From assembly GCA_030526455.1 (NCBI GenBank), contig JAUNCU010000003.1, positions 18,088 through 28,928 of the forward strand: DNA of 10,841 nt, in the 5' to 3' direction. The notes below the pieces were generated by a model. It worked only from the letters and a program-made list of their open reading frames with translations, was not told the origin of the DNA and searched no databases. The stretch comes from Bacteroidales bacterium. GTDB lineage: Bacteria > Bacteroidota > Bacteroidia > Bacteroidales > Muribaculaceae. Positions within the stretch are counted from its first letter, which is position 1, and every line of letters begins with the position of its first letter. The translations under genes and the position numbers were made by a program. This document shows, piece by piece, positions 1 to 5,817 of this stretch.

Positions 1-13
1 TCAGTGGGCTCGA

Positions 14-94
14 GGAACTCAGAGGGCTTAGAGAACCCAGAGCACTTGGTAAACTCGGAGAACTCAGAGGAATCAGAGAACTCAGAGGACTCGG
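14..94. repeat. Degenerate 9-nt tandem repeat
   Basis: Nine consecutive 9-base units can be laid end to end from 14 to 94. The consensus is close to AGAACTCAG, and two units (59-67 and 77-85) are identical. Other units differ at one to four positions, for example AGGAATCAG at 68-76 and AGGACTCGG at 86-94. Weaker copies may extend to about 5 and 103. The period is a multiple of three, so one plus-strand frame reads as an Asn-Ser-Glu-like repeat. That frame, however, continues into the antisense of rsgA, so I do not call it a gene. The array lies just downstream of the rsgA stop codon and runs to within about 13 bases of the window edge. Confidence 0.75.
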
Positions 95-156
95 GAGTGG
101 CTCACTTACGCTCGCCTATGCGCGAGAACGAAGATTGGAGGAAAGCAAGAGGGGAA

Positions 157-1092
157 TTAAAACGATTTGCGATACTTGCTGTCGTCGCCGTCGCCCATGA
201 TGCTGAGGTAACTTGCATAGCGGCTCTGGCTGATTCGCGCCTCTTCCACGGCCTGCAGCACGGCGCAGCCTGGCTCGTGGGTGTGGGTGCAGTTGCCGAA
301 GCGGCAGTCTTCCGAAATCTTGAAGATTTCTCTGAAGTAGTGCGCCACCTCCGCCTTTTCAAAGTCGATGGTGCCAAAGCCTTTCACCCCTGGGGTGTCG
401 ATGATGGCGCCTCCGCCTGGCAGGTCGAGCATTTCGCTGAAGGTGGTGGTGTGCATACCGGTGTGGTGGGTTTCCGACACATCGCCCACGCGCAGATTGG
501 CATCGGGCACAAGCATGTTGATGAGCGAACTCTTTCCCACGCCTGAGTTGCCGCTGAAGAGTGTGGTCTTGTCGCGAAGTTGGTCCTTGAGCGCATCGAT
601 GCCTTCGCCCGTGAGCGTCGACATCTTGATCACGGGATAGCCGATGCTCTCATATAAATAAGCAACGGCATCGAGCAAGTCCTTATCTTCGTCGGCAGTG
701 AGCAGGTCGATTTTGTTGATGGCAATCACCACCGGCACGCGATAAGCCTCGGCTGTGGCAAGAAAGCGATCGATGAAGGTGGTGTTGGTTTCGGGATTCA
801 CAAGTGTCACCACCAGCACTGCTTGCGAGAGGTTGGCGGCGAGAATCTGGAATTCCTTCGAGAGATTGCTCGCGCGGCGAATGATGTAATTGCTGCGCGG
901 CTCAATTTTCACAATGAAAGCGGTGCCGTCGGGCTTCTGCTCTATCGTCACCACATCGCCTACGGCCACAGGATTAGTGCAACGGAAACCTTTCAACCTC
1001 AGGTTTCCCTTGATTTTGCAATTCACCACAGCGCCATCGTCGGTGCGCACGATGTACCAACTACCCGTATTCTTTATTACTAATGCTTTCAT
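157..1092 (-). CDS. rsgA: Ribosome small subunit-dependent GTPase A (RsgA/YjeQ)
   Basis: RsgA is a cytoplasmic GTPase that binds the maturing 30S subunit and helps release assembly factors. The protein is 311 aa, a normal length. It has an N-terminal OB-fold (about residues 1-65), then GTPase motifs in the circularly permuted order typical of this family: G4 NKID at 126-129, then the P-loop GNSGVGKS at 181-188, then G3 DTPG at 232-235. A C-terminal zinc-binding set follows at Cys263, Cys268, His270 and Cys276. I chose the ATG at 1090-1092 because MKALVIKNTGSWY is the expected family N-terminus. The nine extra codons of the open frame upstream look non-coding and overlap the promoter box. The gene stands alone on the minus strand, divergent from the winged-helix gene. 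Motifs and length leave little doubt. Confidence 0.97.
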   Translation of the reverse strand: MKALVIKNTGSWYIVRTDDGAVVNCKIKGNLRLKGFRCTNPVAVGDVVTIEQKPDGTAFIVKIEPRSNYIIRRASNLSKEFQILAANLSQAVLVVTLVNPETNTTFIDRFLATAEAYRVPVVIAINKIDLLTADEDKDLLDAVAYLYESIGYPVIKMSTLTGEGIDALKDQLRDKTTLFSGNSGVGKSSLINMLVPDANLRVGDVSETHHTGMHTTTFSEMLDLPGGGAIIDTPGVKGFGTIDFEKAEVAHYFREIFKISEDCRFGNCTHTHEPGCAVLQAVEEARISQSRYASYLSIMGDGDDSKYRKSF

Positions 1093-1098
1093 TAAGTG

Positions 1099-1106
1099 CA
1101 AAGTTA
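1099..1106 (-). promoter_or_regulatory. Bacteroidetes -7 box (TAACTTTG) of rsgA
   Basis: On the minus strand TAACTTTG matches the Bacteroidetes -7 consensus TAnnTTTG exactly. Only six bases separate it from the rsgA ATG, so transcription would start within a few bases of the start codon. No convincing TTTG -33 box is seen at the usual spacing; the nearest T-run is at about 1125-1128. Confidence 0.6.
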
Positions 1107-1162
1107 ATAAAAATCCCACGATGGAAAACTACTTTCCCGAAAAAAAGATATGCCGCTCGCTG

Positions 1163-1184
1163 TTGCGCACGCGCGTGTGCGCAA
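1163..1184. repeat. GC-rich inverted repeat and alternating purine-pyrimidine tract
   Basis: The arms TTGCGCAC (1163-1170) and GTGCGCAA (1177-1184) are perfect inverted copies around a 6-base loop GCGCGT. Positions 1164-1183 alternate strictly between pyrimidine and purine for 20 bases, a composition prone to left-handed DNA. It could be a hairpin, a dyad operator or a Z-DNA-forming site; the sequence alone does not decide. Confidence 0.6.
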
Positions 1185-1203
1185 GAAAAATGGCCGATTT
1201 TCT

Positions 1204-1221
1204 CGCGTGCGCACGCACGCA
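1204..1221. repeat. Second alternating purine-pyrimidine tract with 12-bp palindrome
   Basis: Positions 1204-1221 alternate strictly pyrimidine-purine for 18 bases. They contain the perfect palindrome GCGTGCGCACGC at 1205-1216. The tract is related to the one at 1163-1184 in roughly inverted orientation: GTTGCG opens the first and CGCAAC closes the second. Confidence 0.6.
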
Positions 1222-1341
1222 ACAAATCGAAAAATTTTTCAAAATTACTTATTTGCCTATCATTCAATGGTTTATAAACGCATTTTTATACACAAAACAC
1301 AGCGTTTTTCACTAACCGATTGAGAAATAGTTGATTAAAAA

Positions 1342-1373
1342 TTTGCGAGAATAAAACAATATGTTTAACTTTG
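1342..1373 (+). promoter_or_regulatory. Bacteroidetes promoter of the winged-helix gene
   Basis: A TTTG -33 box (1342-1345) lies 20 bases upstream of a perfect -7 box TAACTTTG (1366-1373), the spacing expected for the Bacteroidetes primary sigma factor. Transcription would start at about 1377-1380, giving a 5' leader of about 35-40 nt that ends in an A/T-rich run before the ATG at 1416. Confidence 0.8.
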
Positions 1374-1415
1374 CATCGTTTTTAAGACAATTTGTTACAA
1401 AATTAATTAATTATT

Positions 1416-1619
1416 ATGAACGTAGAAACTATCGGCCTGTGGGCTGGCGCAGTGTGGAACGCACTGAACGACGCTAACGGCGTGCTCACAGTTAAGGGCC
1501 TCAAGAAGGCTACCAAACTCAAAGAAAAAGAAGTGTTCGCAGCAATCGGCTGGCTCGCTCGTGAAGGTAAGGTTAACGTTGTAGAAATCGAAAAAGACGT
1601 AGAAGTAACTCTTATCTAA
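1416..1619 (+). CDS. Small winged helix-turn-helix protein (DUF2582-like)
   Basis: This 67-aa protein matches in size and pattern the stand-alone winged helix-turn-helix family (DUF2582) common in Bacteroidetes. The N-terminal helix carries the pattern GLWAGAVWNAL (residues 7-17). The central part reads VLTVKGLKKATKLKEKEVF (about 23-41), which fits helix 2, turn and recognition helix. The end, IGWLAREGKVNVVEIEKDVEVTL, fits a helix followed by the beta wing. No other domain is present. DNA binding is therefore likely, but the target is unknown. The gene is monocistronic, with its own strong promoter and a strong terminator. It uses GAA, AAA/AAG and CTC codons much like gpmI, which suggests good expression. 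The start has no Shine-Dalgarno sequence, only an A/T-rich leader. Confidence 0.9.
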   Translation: MNVETIGLWAGAVWNALNDANGVLTVKGLKKATKLKEKEVFAAIGWLAREGKVNVVEIEKDVEVTLI

Positions 1620-1658
1620 TCAATCCCTTTTGCACACTACATTTGTGTAATCATACTT

Positions 1659-1697
1659 AAAAAATGGATATCTCTCACAGTAGGTATCCATTTTTTG
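1659..1697. terminator. Intrinsic terminator after the winged-helix gene (bidirectional form)
   Basis: A perfect 12-bp inverted repeat (1659-1670 with 1685-1696, core ATGGATA/TATCCAT) extends inward by a G-T wobble and two more pairs. The stem is flanked by an A-run on the left and a T-run on the right, so it could terminate transcripts from either side. It lies 40 nt past the stop codon of the winged-helix gene. Confidence 0.85.
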
Positions 1698-1763
1698 TTT
1701 TCAGGTACGCCCGTTATTTCGCCTTCATGATTTCGCCCCCTTGCTTTATAATGTGCTTTTTCG

Positions 1764-1771
1764 TATTTTTG
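1764..1771 (+). promoter_or_regulatory. -7 box of the DUF1810 gene
   Basis: TATTTTTG matches TAnnTTTG. A TTG at 1741-1743 lies 20 bases upstream as a partial -33 box. The box is 18 bases before the chosen ATG and within the longer open frame, which argues against the upstream start codons. Confidence 0.55.
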
Positions 1772-1789
1772 CAGAAAAATGTACGCACT

Positions 1790-2185
1790 ATGAATGAATA
1801 TGATTTAAACAGATTTCTGCAGGCGCAAGAACTCAACTACCCTACCGCGCTCGCCGAGATGAAGGCCGGCGAAAAAATGAGCCACTGGATTTGGTACATC
1901 TTCCCACAGCAGAAAGGGCTGGGCCGGAGTTACAACTCGGAATATTACGGGCTCGACGGCGTGGCTGAAGCCCAGGCCTACTGGAATCACCCCATCCTGA
2001 AATCGCGCTTAATAGAAATAACCAAATCAGTTTTGTCACATTCAGGCAAACGCCCCATCGCCCAGATTATGGGAAGCGGCATCGACGCAAAGAAGTTTCG
2101 CTCATGCATGCTGCTCTTCAACAAGGTGGCACCCGACGACGTGTTTCAGCGCGCACTTGACGCATTTTTCCCACACCGCCGTTAA
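1790..2185 (+). CDS. DUF1810 domain-containing protein
   Basis: This 131-aa protein spans one DUF1810 domain and nothing else; its biochemical function is not established. Family features visible are the opening NRFLQAQ (residues 7-13) and the hallmark block SHWIWYIFPQ (31-40) followed by GLG (43-45). EAQAYWNHP follows at 60-68, then IMGSGIDAKKFRSCMLLF at about 93-110. I start at the ATG at 1790, which gives the usual family N-terminus. The open frame continues upstream to 1664, but that part encodes an unrelated Phe- and Tyr-rich stretch covering the terminator and the promoter box. The gene sits between a terminator and the separate gpmI promoter, so it is probably its own unit. No signal peptide or membrane segment is seen, so it is likely cytoplasmic. 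Confidence 0.92.
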   Translation: MNEYDLNRFLQAQELNYPTALAEMKAGEKMSHWIWYIFPQQKGLGRSYNSEYYGLDGVAEAQAYWNHPILKSRLIEITKSVLSHSGKRPIAQIMGSGIDAKKFRSCMLLFNKVAPDDVFQRALDAFFPHRR

Positions 2186-2226
2186 TTTTAAGTGAGTAAC
2201 ATGCTCGCGATGTGGGCAAAAAGTTG

Positions 2227-2234
2227 TAACTTTG
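2227..2234 (+). promoter_or_regulatory. -7 box of gpmI
   Basis: TAACTTTG is an exact -7 box, in the gap between the DUF1810 stop and gpmI. No TTTG is found at the expected -33 distance. Transcription from here would give a 5' leader of about 80 nt with a small GC-rich hairpin (CCGC 2250-2253 with GCGG 2260-2263). Confidence 0.6.
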
Positions 2235-2319
2235 CATGATTTTTGGCACCCGCCACATTGCGGCGCCCGAAATAACCGAAATTGCATACTTTAACTCAGA
2301 AAATTTTTATACAGAAATT

Positions 2320-3837
2320 ATGGCAAAAAAAGCATTACTGATGATTCTTGACGGTTGGGGCGTGGGCCCTAACGCTAAGAGCAACGCAATCTTTAGCACT
2401 CCAACACCTTACTGGGACAGCCTCATCGCCAACTACCCCAACAGCCAACTCAAGGCTTGCGGCGAAGACGTGGGTTTGCCCGACGGACAGATGGGTAACA
2501 GTGAAGTAGGTCACCTCAACATTGGTGGCGGCCGCATCGTGTATCAAGACCTTGTGAAAATCAACAAGGCTATCGCCGACGGCTCTATCATGAACAACCC
2601 CGAGATTGTGAAGGCTTACACCTACGCCAAGGAAACTGGAAAGGGTCTGCACATCATGGGCTTGACCTCTACCGGTGGCGTGCACAGTTCGATGGATCAT
2701 CTTTTTGCACTTTGCGACATCGCTAAGGAATACGGCTTGGAAAAGGTGTATCTCCACTGCTTCATGGATGGCCGCGACACCGACCCTGAAAGCGGTAAGG
2801 GCTTCATCCAGGACGTGGAAAACCACCTCGCTAAGAGCGCTGGCGTGATCGCTACCATCACCGGCCGCTACTACGCTATGGACCGCGACAAGCGCTGGGA
2901 CCGCGTGAAACTCGCCTACGACCAACTCGTGAACGGTGAAGGCCGCAAGAGCGACAACATGGTGCAGGCTATGCAGGAATCTTACGACGAAGGCATCACC
3001 GACGAATTCGTGAAGCCTGTAGTGAACAGCACCGTCGACGGTCGCATCAAGGAAGGCGACGTGGTGATCTTCTTCAACTACCGCAACGACCGCGCTAAGG
3101 AACTCACCCAAGTGCTCACTCAGCAAGACATGCCAGAAGAAGGAATGGCCACTATCAAGGACCTGCAATTCTACTGCATGACTCCTTACGACTCTTCATT
3201 CACCGGCGTGGGCATCCTCTATCCAAAGGAAAACGTGCAGAACACCCTCGCCGAATACATCTCAAGCAAGGGCTTGAAGCAACTCCACATCGCCGAAACT
3301 GAAAAGTACGCCCACGTTACTTTCTTCTTCAACGGCGGACGTGAAGCACCATTCGAAGGCGAAGACCGCATCCTCGTTCCTTCTCCAAAGGTGGCTACCT
3401 ACGACCTCAAGCCTGAAATGAGCGCCTACGAAGTGAAGGACAAACTCGTGGCTGCCATCGGCGAACAGAAATATGACTGGATTGTGGTTAACTACGCCAA
3501 CGGCGACATGGTGGGTCACACCGGTATCTACGAAGCAATCGAAAAGGCCGTTGTGGCTATCGACGAATGCGTGAAGGAAACTGTGGAAGCAGCAAAGGCT
3601 GCCGACTATGAAGTGATCATCATCGCCGACCACGGTAACGCCGACAACGCTGTGAACGAAGACGGCACTCCTAACACCGCCCACTCGCTCAACGACGTGC
3701 CTTGCGTATACGTGACTGCCGACAAAGACGCCAAGATTGAAAATGGCCGCCTCGCCGACGTGGCTCCCACCATCCTTCAAATCATGGGTCTCGAACAGCC
3801 AGCCGAAATGACCGGCAAGGGCCTCATCGTGAAGTAA
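2320..3837 (+). CDS. gpmI: 2,3-bisphosphoglycerate-independent phosphoglycerate mutase
   Basis: GpmI interconverts 3-phosphoglycerate and 2-phosphoglycerate in glycolysis and gluconeogenesis, using two Mn2+ ions and a phosphoserine intermediate. The 505-aa protein is full length, and the alkaline-phosphatase-like metal sites are all present: Asp11 in LDGWG, the catalytic Ser61 in GNSEVGH, Asp396 and His400 in NGDMVGH, Asp437-His438 in ADHGNAD, and His455. The inserted phosphotransferase domain carries His122, DGRDTDP (150-156), Arg183, Arg189, Arg255, Arg258 and Lys329 for substrate binding. The ATG at 2320 gives MAKKALLMILDGWG, the standard N-terminus; the 28 upstream codons are leader sequence. 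Codon choice is strongly biased (GAA, AAG, AAC, CTC), as in highly expressed genes. It is transcribed alone from its own -7 box and closed by two terminators. Confidence 0.97.
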   Translation: MAKKALLMILDGWGVGPNAKSNAIFSTPTPYWDSLIANYPNSQLKACGEDVGLPDGQMGNSEVGHLNIGGGRIVYQDLVKINKAIADGSIMNNPEIVKAYTYAKETGKGLHIMGLTSTGGVHSSMDHLFALCDIAKEYGLEKVYLHCFMDGRDTDPESGKGFIQDVENHLAKSAGVIATITGRYYAMDRDKRWDRVKLAYDQLVNGEGRKSDNMVQAMQESYDEGITDEFVKPVVNSTVDGRIKEGDVVIFFNYRNDRAKELTQVLTQQDMPEEGMATIKDLQFYCMTPYDSSFTGVGILYPKENVQNTLAEYISSKGLKQLHIAETEKYAHVTFFFNGGREAPFEGEDRILVPSPKVATYDLKPEMSAYEVKDKLVAAIGEQKYDWIVVNYANGDMVGHTGIYEAIEKAVVAIDECVKETVEAAKAADYEVIIIADHGNADNAVNEDGTPNTAHSLNDVPCVYVTADKDAKIENGRLADVAPTILQIMGLEQPAEMTGKGLIVK

Positions 3838-3904
3838 GACACTACACTCCAACGAACGAAAAACAAGAATAATCTATTTCATAACTACTCGTTCTAATAA
3901 AGTC

Positions 3905-3943
3905 GCGGCTCTGTGCACCCCAGCACAGGGCCGCTTTTTTTTT
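3905..3943 (+). terminator. Strong GC-rich intrinsic terminator after gpmI
   Basis: A 12-bp stem (3905-3916 with 3923-3934, one T-G wobble) has the 6-base loop ACCCCA and is followed by nine T residues. It is a textbook Rho-independent terminator, 67 nt beyond the gpmI stop. Confidence 0.93.
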
Positions 3944-3946
3944 GTG

Positions 3947-3984
3947 AAAAATAGATAAAAGGGGTTCCTTCTATCTATTTTTTA
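3947..3984. terminator. Second, A/T-rich hairpin in tandem with the gpmI terminator
   Basis: A perfect 11-bp inverted repeat (3947-3957 with 3972-3982, core ATAGATA/TATCTAT) is extended after one mismatch by AAGG/CCTT around the loop GGTT. A-run and T-run flanks make it usable from both strands. It starts only three bases after the T-tract of the first terminator. Confidence 0.7.
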
Positions 3985-4272
3985 TACATATCAGATTGGA
4001 AACAAATAAATTAACCATCAATGCCATCAAAGGGACGGTTCTGTTGATGGCACACAAAAAGTGCACGAAGATGGGCATATCGAGGTGGATGAAGGCTCAT
4101 CGATCGGGATGAGAACGAGCGATGGAAATAAGGCTGCTTGATGGGGAAAGGTGGCGTTTTTTGGGTGTTGCTGAAAAATATGCAGAAAAAGGGTGAAACA
4201 CTCGCATTTTTTTCGTAAATTCGTAACTTGAACAAAAATGTGCACCCATTGACTATAAACTTTTTAAATTAT
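3985..4272. other. Gene-free leader region upstream of the nucleotidase operon
   Basis: Together with the two terminators this completes a gene-free gap of more than 400 nt. Two small hairpins are visible: TGCCATCAA (4022-4030) with TTGATGGCA (4044-4052), and CTCATC (4096-4101) with GATGAG (4108-4113). A weaker GGGTG-AAA-CACTC hairpin lies at about 4190-4202. Two overlapping minus-strand frames of about 70 codons (4011-4245) have no recognisable protein character. The stretch may hold the operon promoter and 5' leader, or a small RNA; neither is proven. Confidence 0.45.
4224..4230 (+). promoter_or_regulatory. Possible weak -7 box for the nucleotidase operon
   Basis: TAACTTG is one T short of the TAnnTTTG consensus and is the best candidate near the start. 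It lies about 42 nt upstream of the chosen ATG. No TTTG -33 box is placed correctly, so this is a tentative call. Confidence 0.35.
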
Positions 4273-5790
4273 ATGATTATGAATCCTATCAAAAAACTTT
4301 TGTTTGCGGGCATGCTGATGGCGTCAGTGGTGCCTCAAGTACAGGCCGAGCACCTCGTGATTGCGGCAGTAAACGACACCCACAGCCAAATCGACCCCGC
4401 CGCCGACGGCAAGGGCGGCCTGCTGCGTCGACGCGCCATCTACGACCAGATTCGCAAGGAAAACAAGAACACCATGATTATTCATGGCGGCGACGCTGTG
4501 CAGGGCACTATCTACTTCTCGCTCTTTAAGGGCGACGTGGAATTTGCGGCCATCGACAGCATGGGCTACGATATGTACACCTTCGGTAACCACGAGTTTG
4601 ACAACGGCATCGACAAATTCGCCGAATACCACAAAACAATGAAGACGCCTATGGTATCGACCAACTACGACTTCAGCAACACTCCAGTGAAAGGCATCCT
4701 GCCTTATCTGATTAAAACATTTGGCGGCAAGCGCGTGGCATTTATGGGCATCAACGTGAACCCACGCGGCATGGTGTCGGAAGGCAACTACGATGGCCTG
4801 GTGTACCAAAACGGCGAACTCGTGGCCGACCCTACCGCTAAATACCTCAAAGAAGTGCAGAAAGTCGACTACGTGGTGATGGTGTCGCACATCGGCTATT
4901 TCGCCGAAATCCCCGGCGAGCCATGCGACTCGGTGCTGGCAGCCAAGAGCCACTACATCGACTTCATTATCGGTGGCCACACCCACTCCGAAATCAAGCC
5001 CGGTTCGGCTCAAGCCAACGTGAAGAATGCCGACGGCAAAATTGTCACTATCGGACAAAACGGCAAGTATGGCAAACTGGTGGGCGTATACGACCTCGAC
5101 CTCGAAACTGGCAAGGTGGAATACAAGCACATCAAGGTGAACGCCACCTACGACGAAGCCGCTAAGCAATATCCTGAATTTGAAAAATGGCTCGCTCCCT
5201 ACAAGAGCAAGGTGGATTCAATCATGAACGCACCTGTGGCACACAGCGCACGCGCCATGACACTCAACAGCATCGCCTACCAGAACTGGCTCACCGACGC
5301 CATCATGGACATCATCCCTGGCCTCTACAAGGGTAAAGTGGACTTCTGCTTCATGAACAAGGGCGGCATTCGCCAGGATATGCCTAAGGGAGTGGTTTCG
5401 GAAGGCCTTATCAACTCCACCTTCCCATTCGACAACCGCTTCGTGGTGCTCGACATCAAGGGTAAGGACGTGCTTGAAGCGCTGCGCATCATGTGCCTGC
5501 GCGAAGGCGACGCAGTGAGCAAGCAACTGGCCGTGGTCTACAATGCCAACCACGAAGTGGTGAGCGCCAAGTTCAACGGCAAGGCTATCAAGCCCGAACA
5601 GAGTTACAAACTCCTCACCATCAACTTCCTCGCCAACGGTGGTGACTTCCTTGAGTCGCTCAAGAATGGCAAGGTTGTCTTCACCGACAACGTGCCTTAC
5701 GGCGAACGCATGCTCGACTACGTGAAGTCGCTCGAAGCAAAGGGCAAACTCATCGATGCAAAAGACACTCCTCGATTCATCAAGAAGTAA
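4273..5790 (+). CDS. Secreted bifunctional metallophosphatase/5'-nucleotidase (UshA-like)
   Basis: This 505-aa protein has the two-domain 5'-nucleotidase architecture: an N-terminal metallophosphoesterase domain and a C-terminal 5_nucleotid_C domain. It probably hydrolyses nucleotides, or related phosphoesters, outside the cytoplasmic membrane. A signal peptide with a KK start and a hydrophobic core ends in VQA before EHLVIAAVND, with no lipobox cysteine. Dimetal-site motifs are NDTH (34-37), GGDAVQG (72-78), GNHEFD (105-110), SH (205-206) and GGHTH (234-238). The C-terminal domain shows NKGGIR (362-367), FPFDN (384-388) and NFLANGGDF, the usual base- and substrate-binding regions. The exact substrate cannot be read from sequence. 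The start is ATG 4273 or, six bases later, ATG 4279; the upstream TTG-initiated frame to 4228 is unlikely. The next gene starts 27 nt downstream on the same strand. Confidence 0.93.
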   Translation: MIMNPIKKLLFAGMLMASVVPQVQAEHLVIAAVNDTHSQIDPAADGKGGLLRRRAIYDQIRKENKNTMIIHGGDAVQGTIYFSLFKGDVEFAAIDSMGYDMYTFGNHEFDNGIDKFAEYHKTMKTPMVSTNYDFSNTPVKGILPYLIKTFGGKRVAFMGINVNPRGMVSEGNYDGLVYQNGELVADPTAKYLKEVQKVDYVVMVSHIGYFAEIPGEPCDSVLAAKSHYIDFIIGGHTHSEIKPGSAQANVKNADGKIVTIGQNGKYGKLVGVYDLDLETGKVEYKHIKVNATYDEAAKQYPEFEKWLAPYKSKVDSIMNAPVAHSARAMTLNSIAYQNWLTDAIMDIIPGLYKGKVDFCFMNKGGIRQDMPKGVVSEGLINSTFPFDNRFVVLDIKGKDVLEALRIMCLREGDAVSKQLAVVYNANHEVVSAKFNGKAIKPEQSYKLLTINFLANGGDFLESLKNGKVVFTDNVPYGERMLDYVKSLEAKGKLIDAKDTPRFIKK

Positions 5791-5817
5791 CATACACTTT
5801 TATCTACATCTTCAACT

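Larger units (their letters stand above)
1093..1415. other. Divergent intergenic region between rsgA and the winged-helix gene
   Basis: This 323-nt gap is mostly A/T-rich and has no credible gene; short frames on both strands have no recognisable protein character. It holds the rsgA promoter box at its left end, two GC-rich alternating purine-pyrimidine tracts in the middle (1163-1184 and 1204-1221), and the promoter of the downstream gene at its right end. Confidence 0.7.

Noticed and set aside
4..546. Plus-strand open frame with an Asn-Ser-Glu repeat start
   Set aside because: It merges the 9-nt repeat array with the antisense of rsgA; the part over rsgA is a mirror of a certain gene.
2335..3168. 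Long minus-strand frame opposite gpmI (and similar ones opposite the nucleotidase and GH3 genes)
   Set aside because: His- and Val-rich mirror translations caused by codon bias of the real genes; none has promoter or family signals.
4011..4245. Two overlapping minus-strand frames of about 72-74 codons
   Set aside because: No family resemblance, no promoter box ahead of them, and low-complexity Phe/Ser/Pro composition typical of chance frames.
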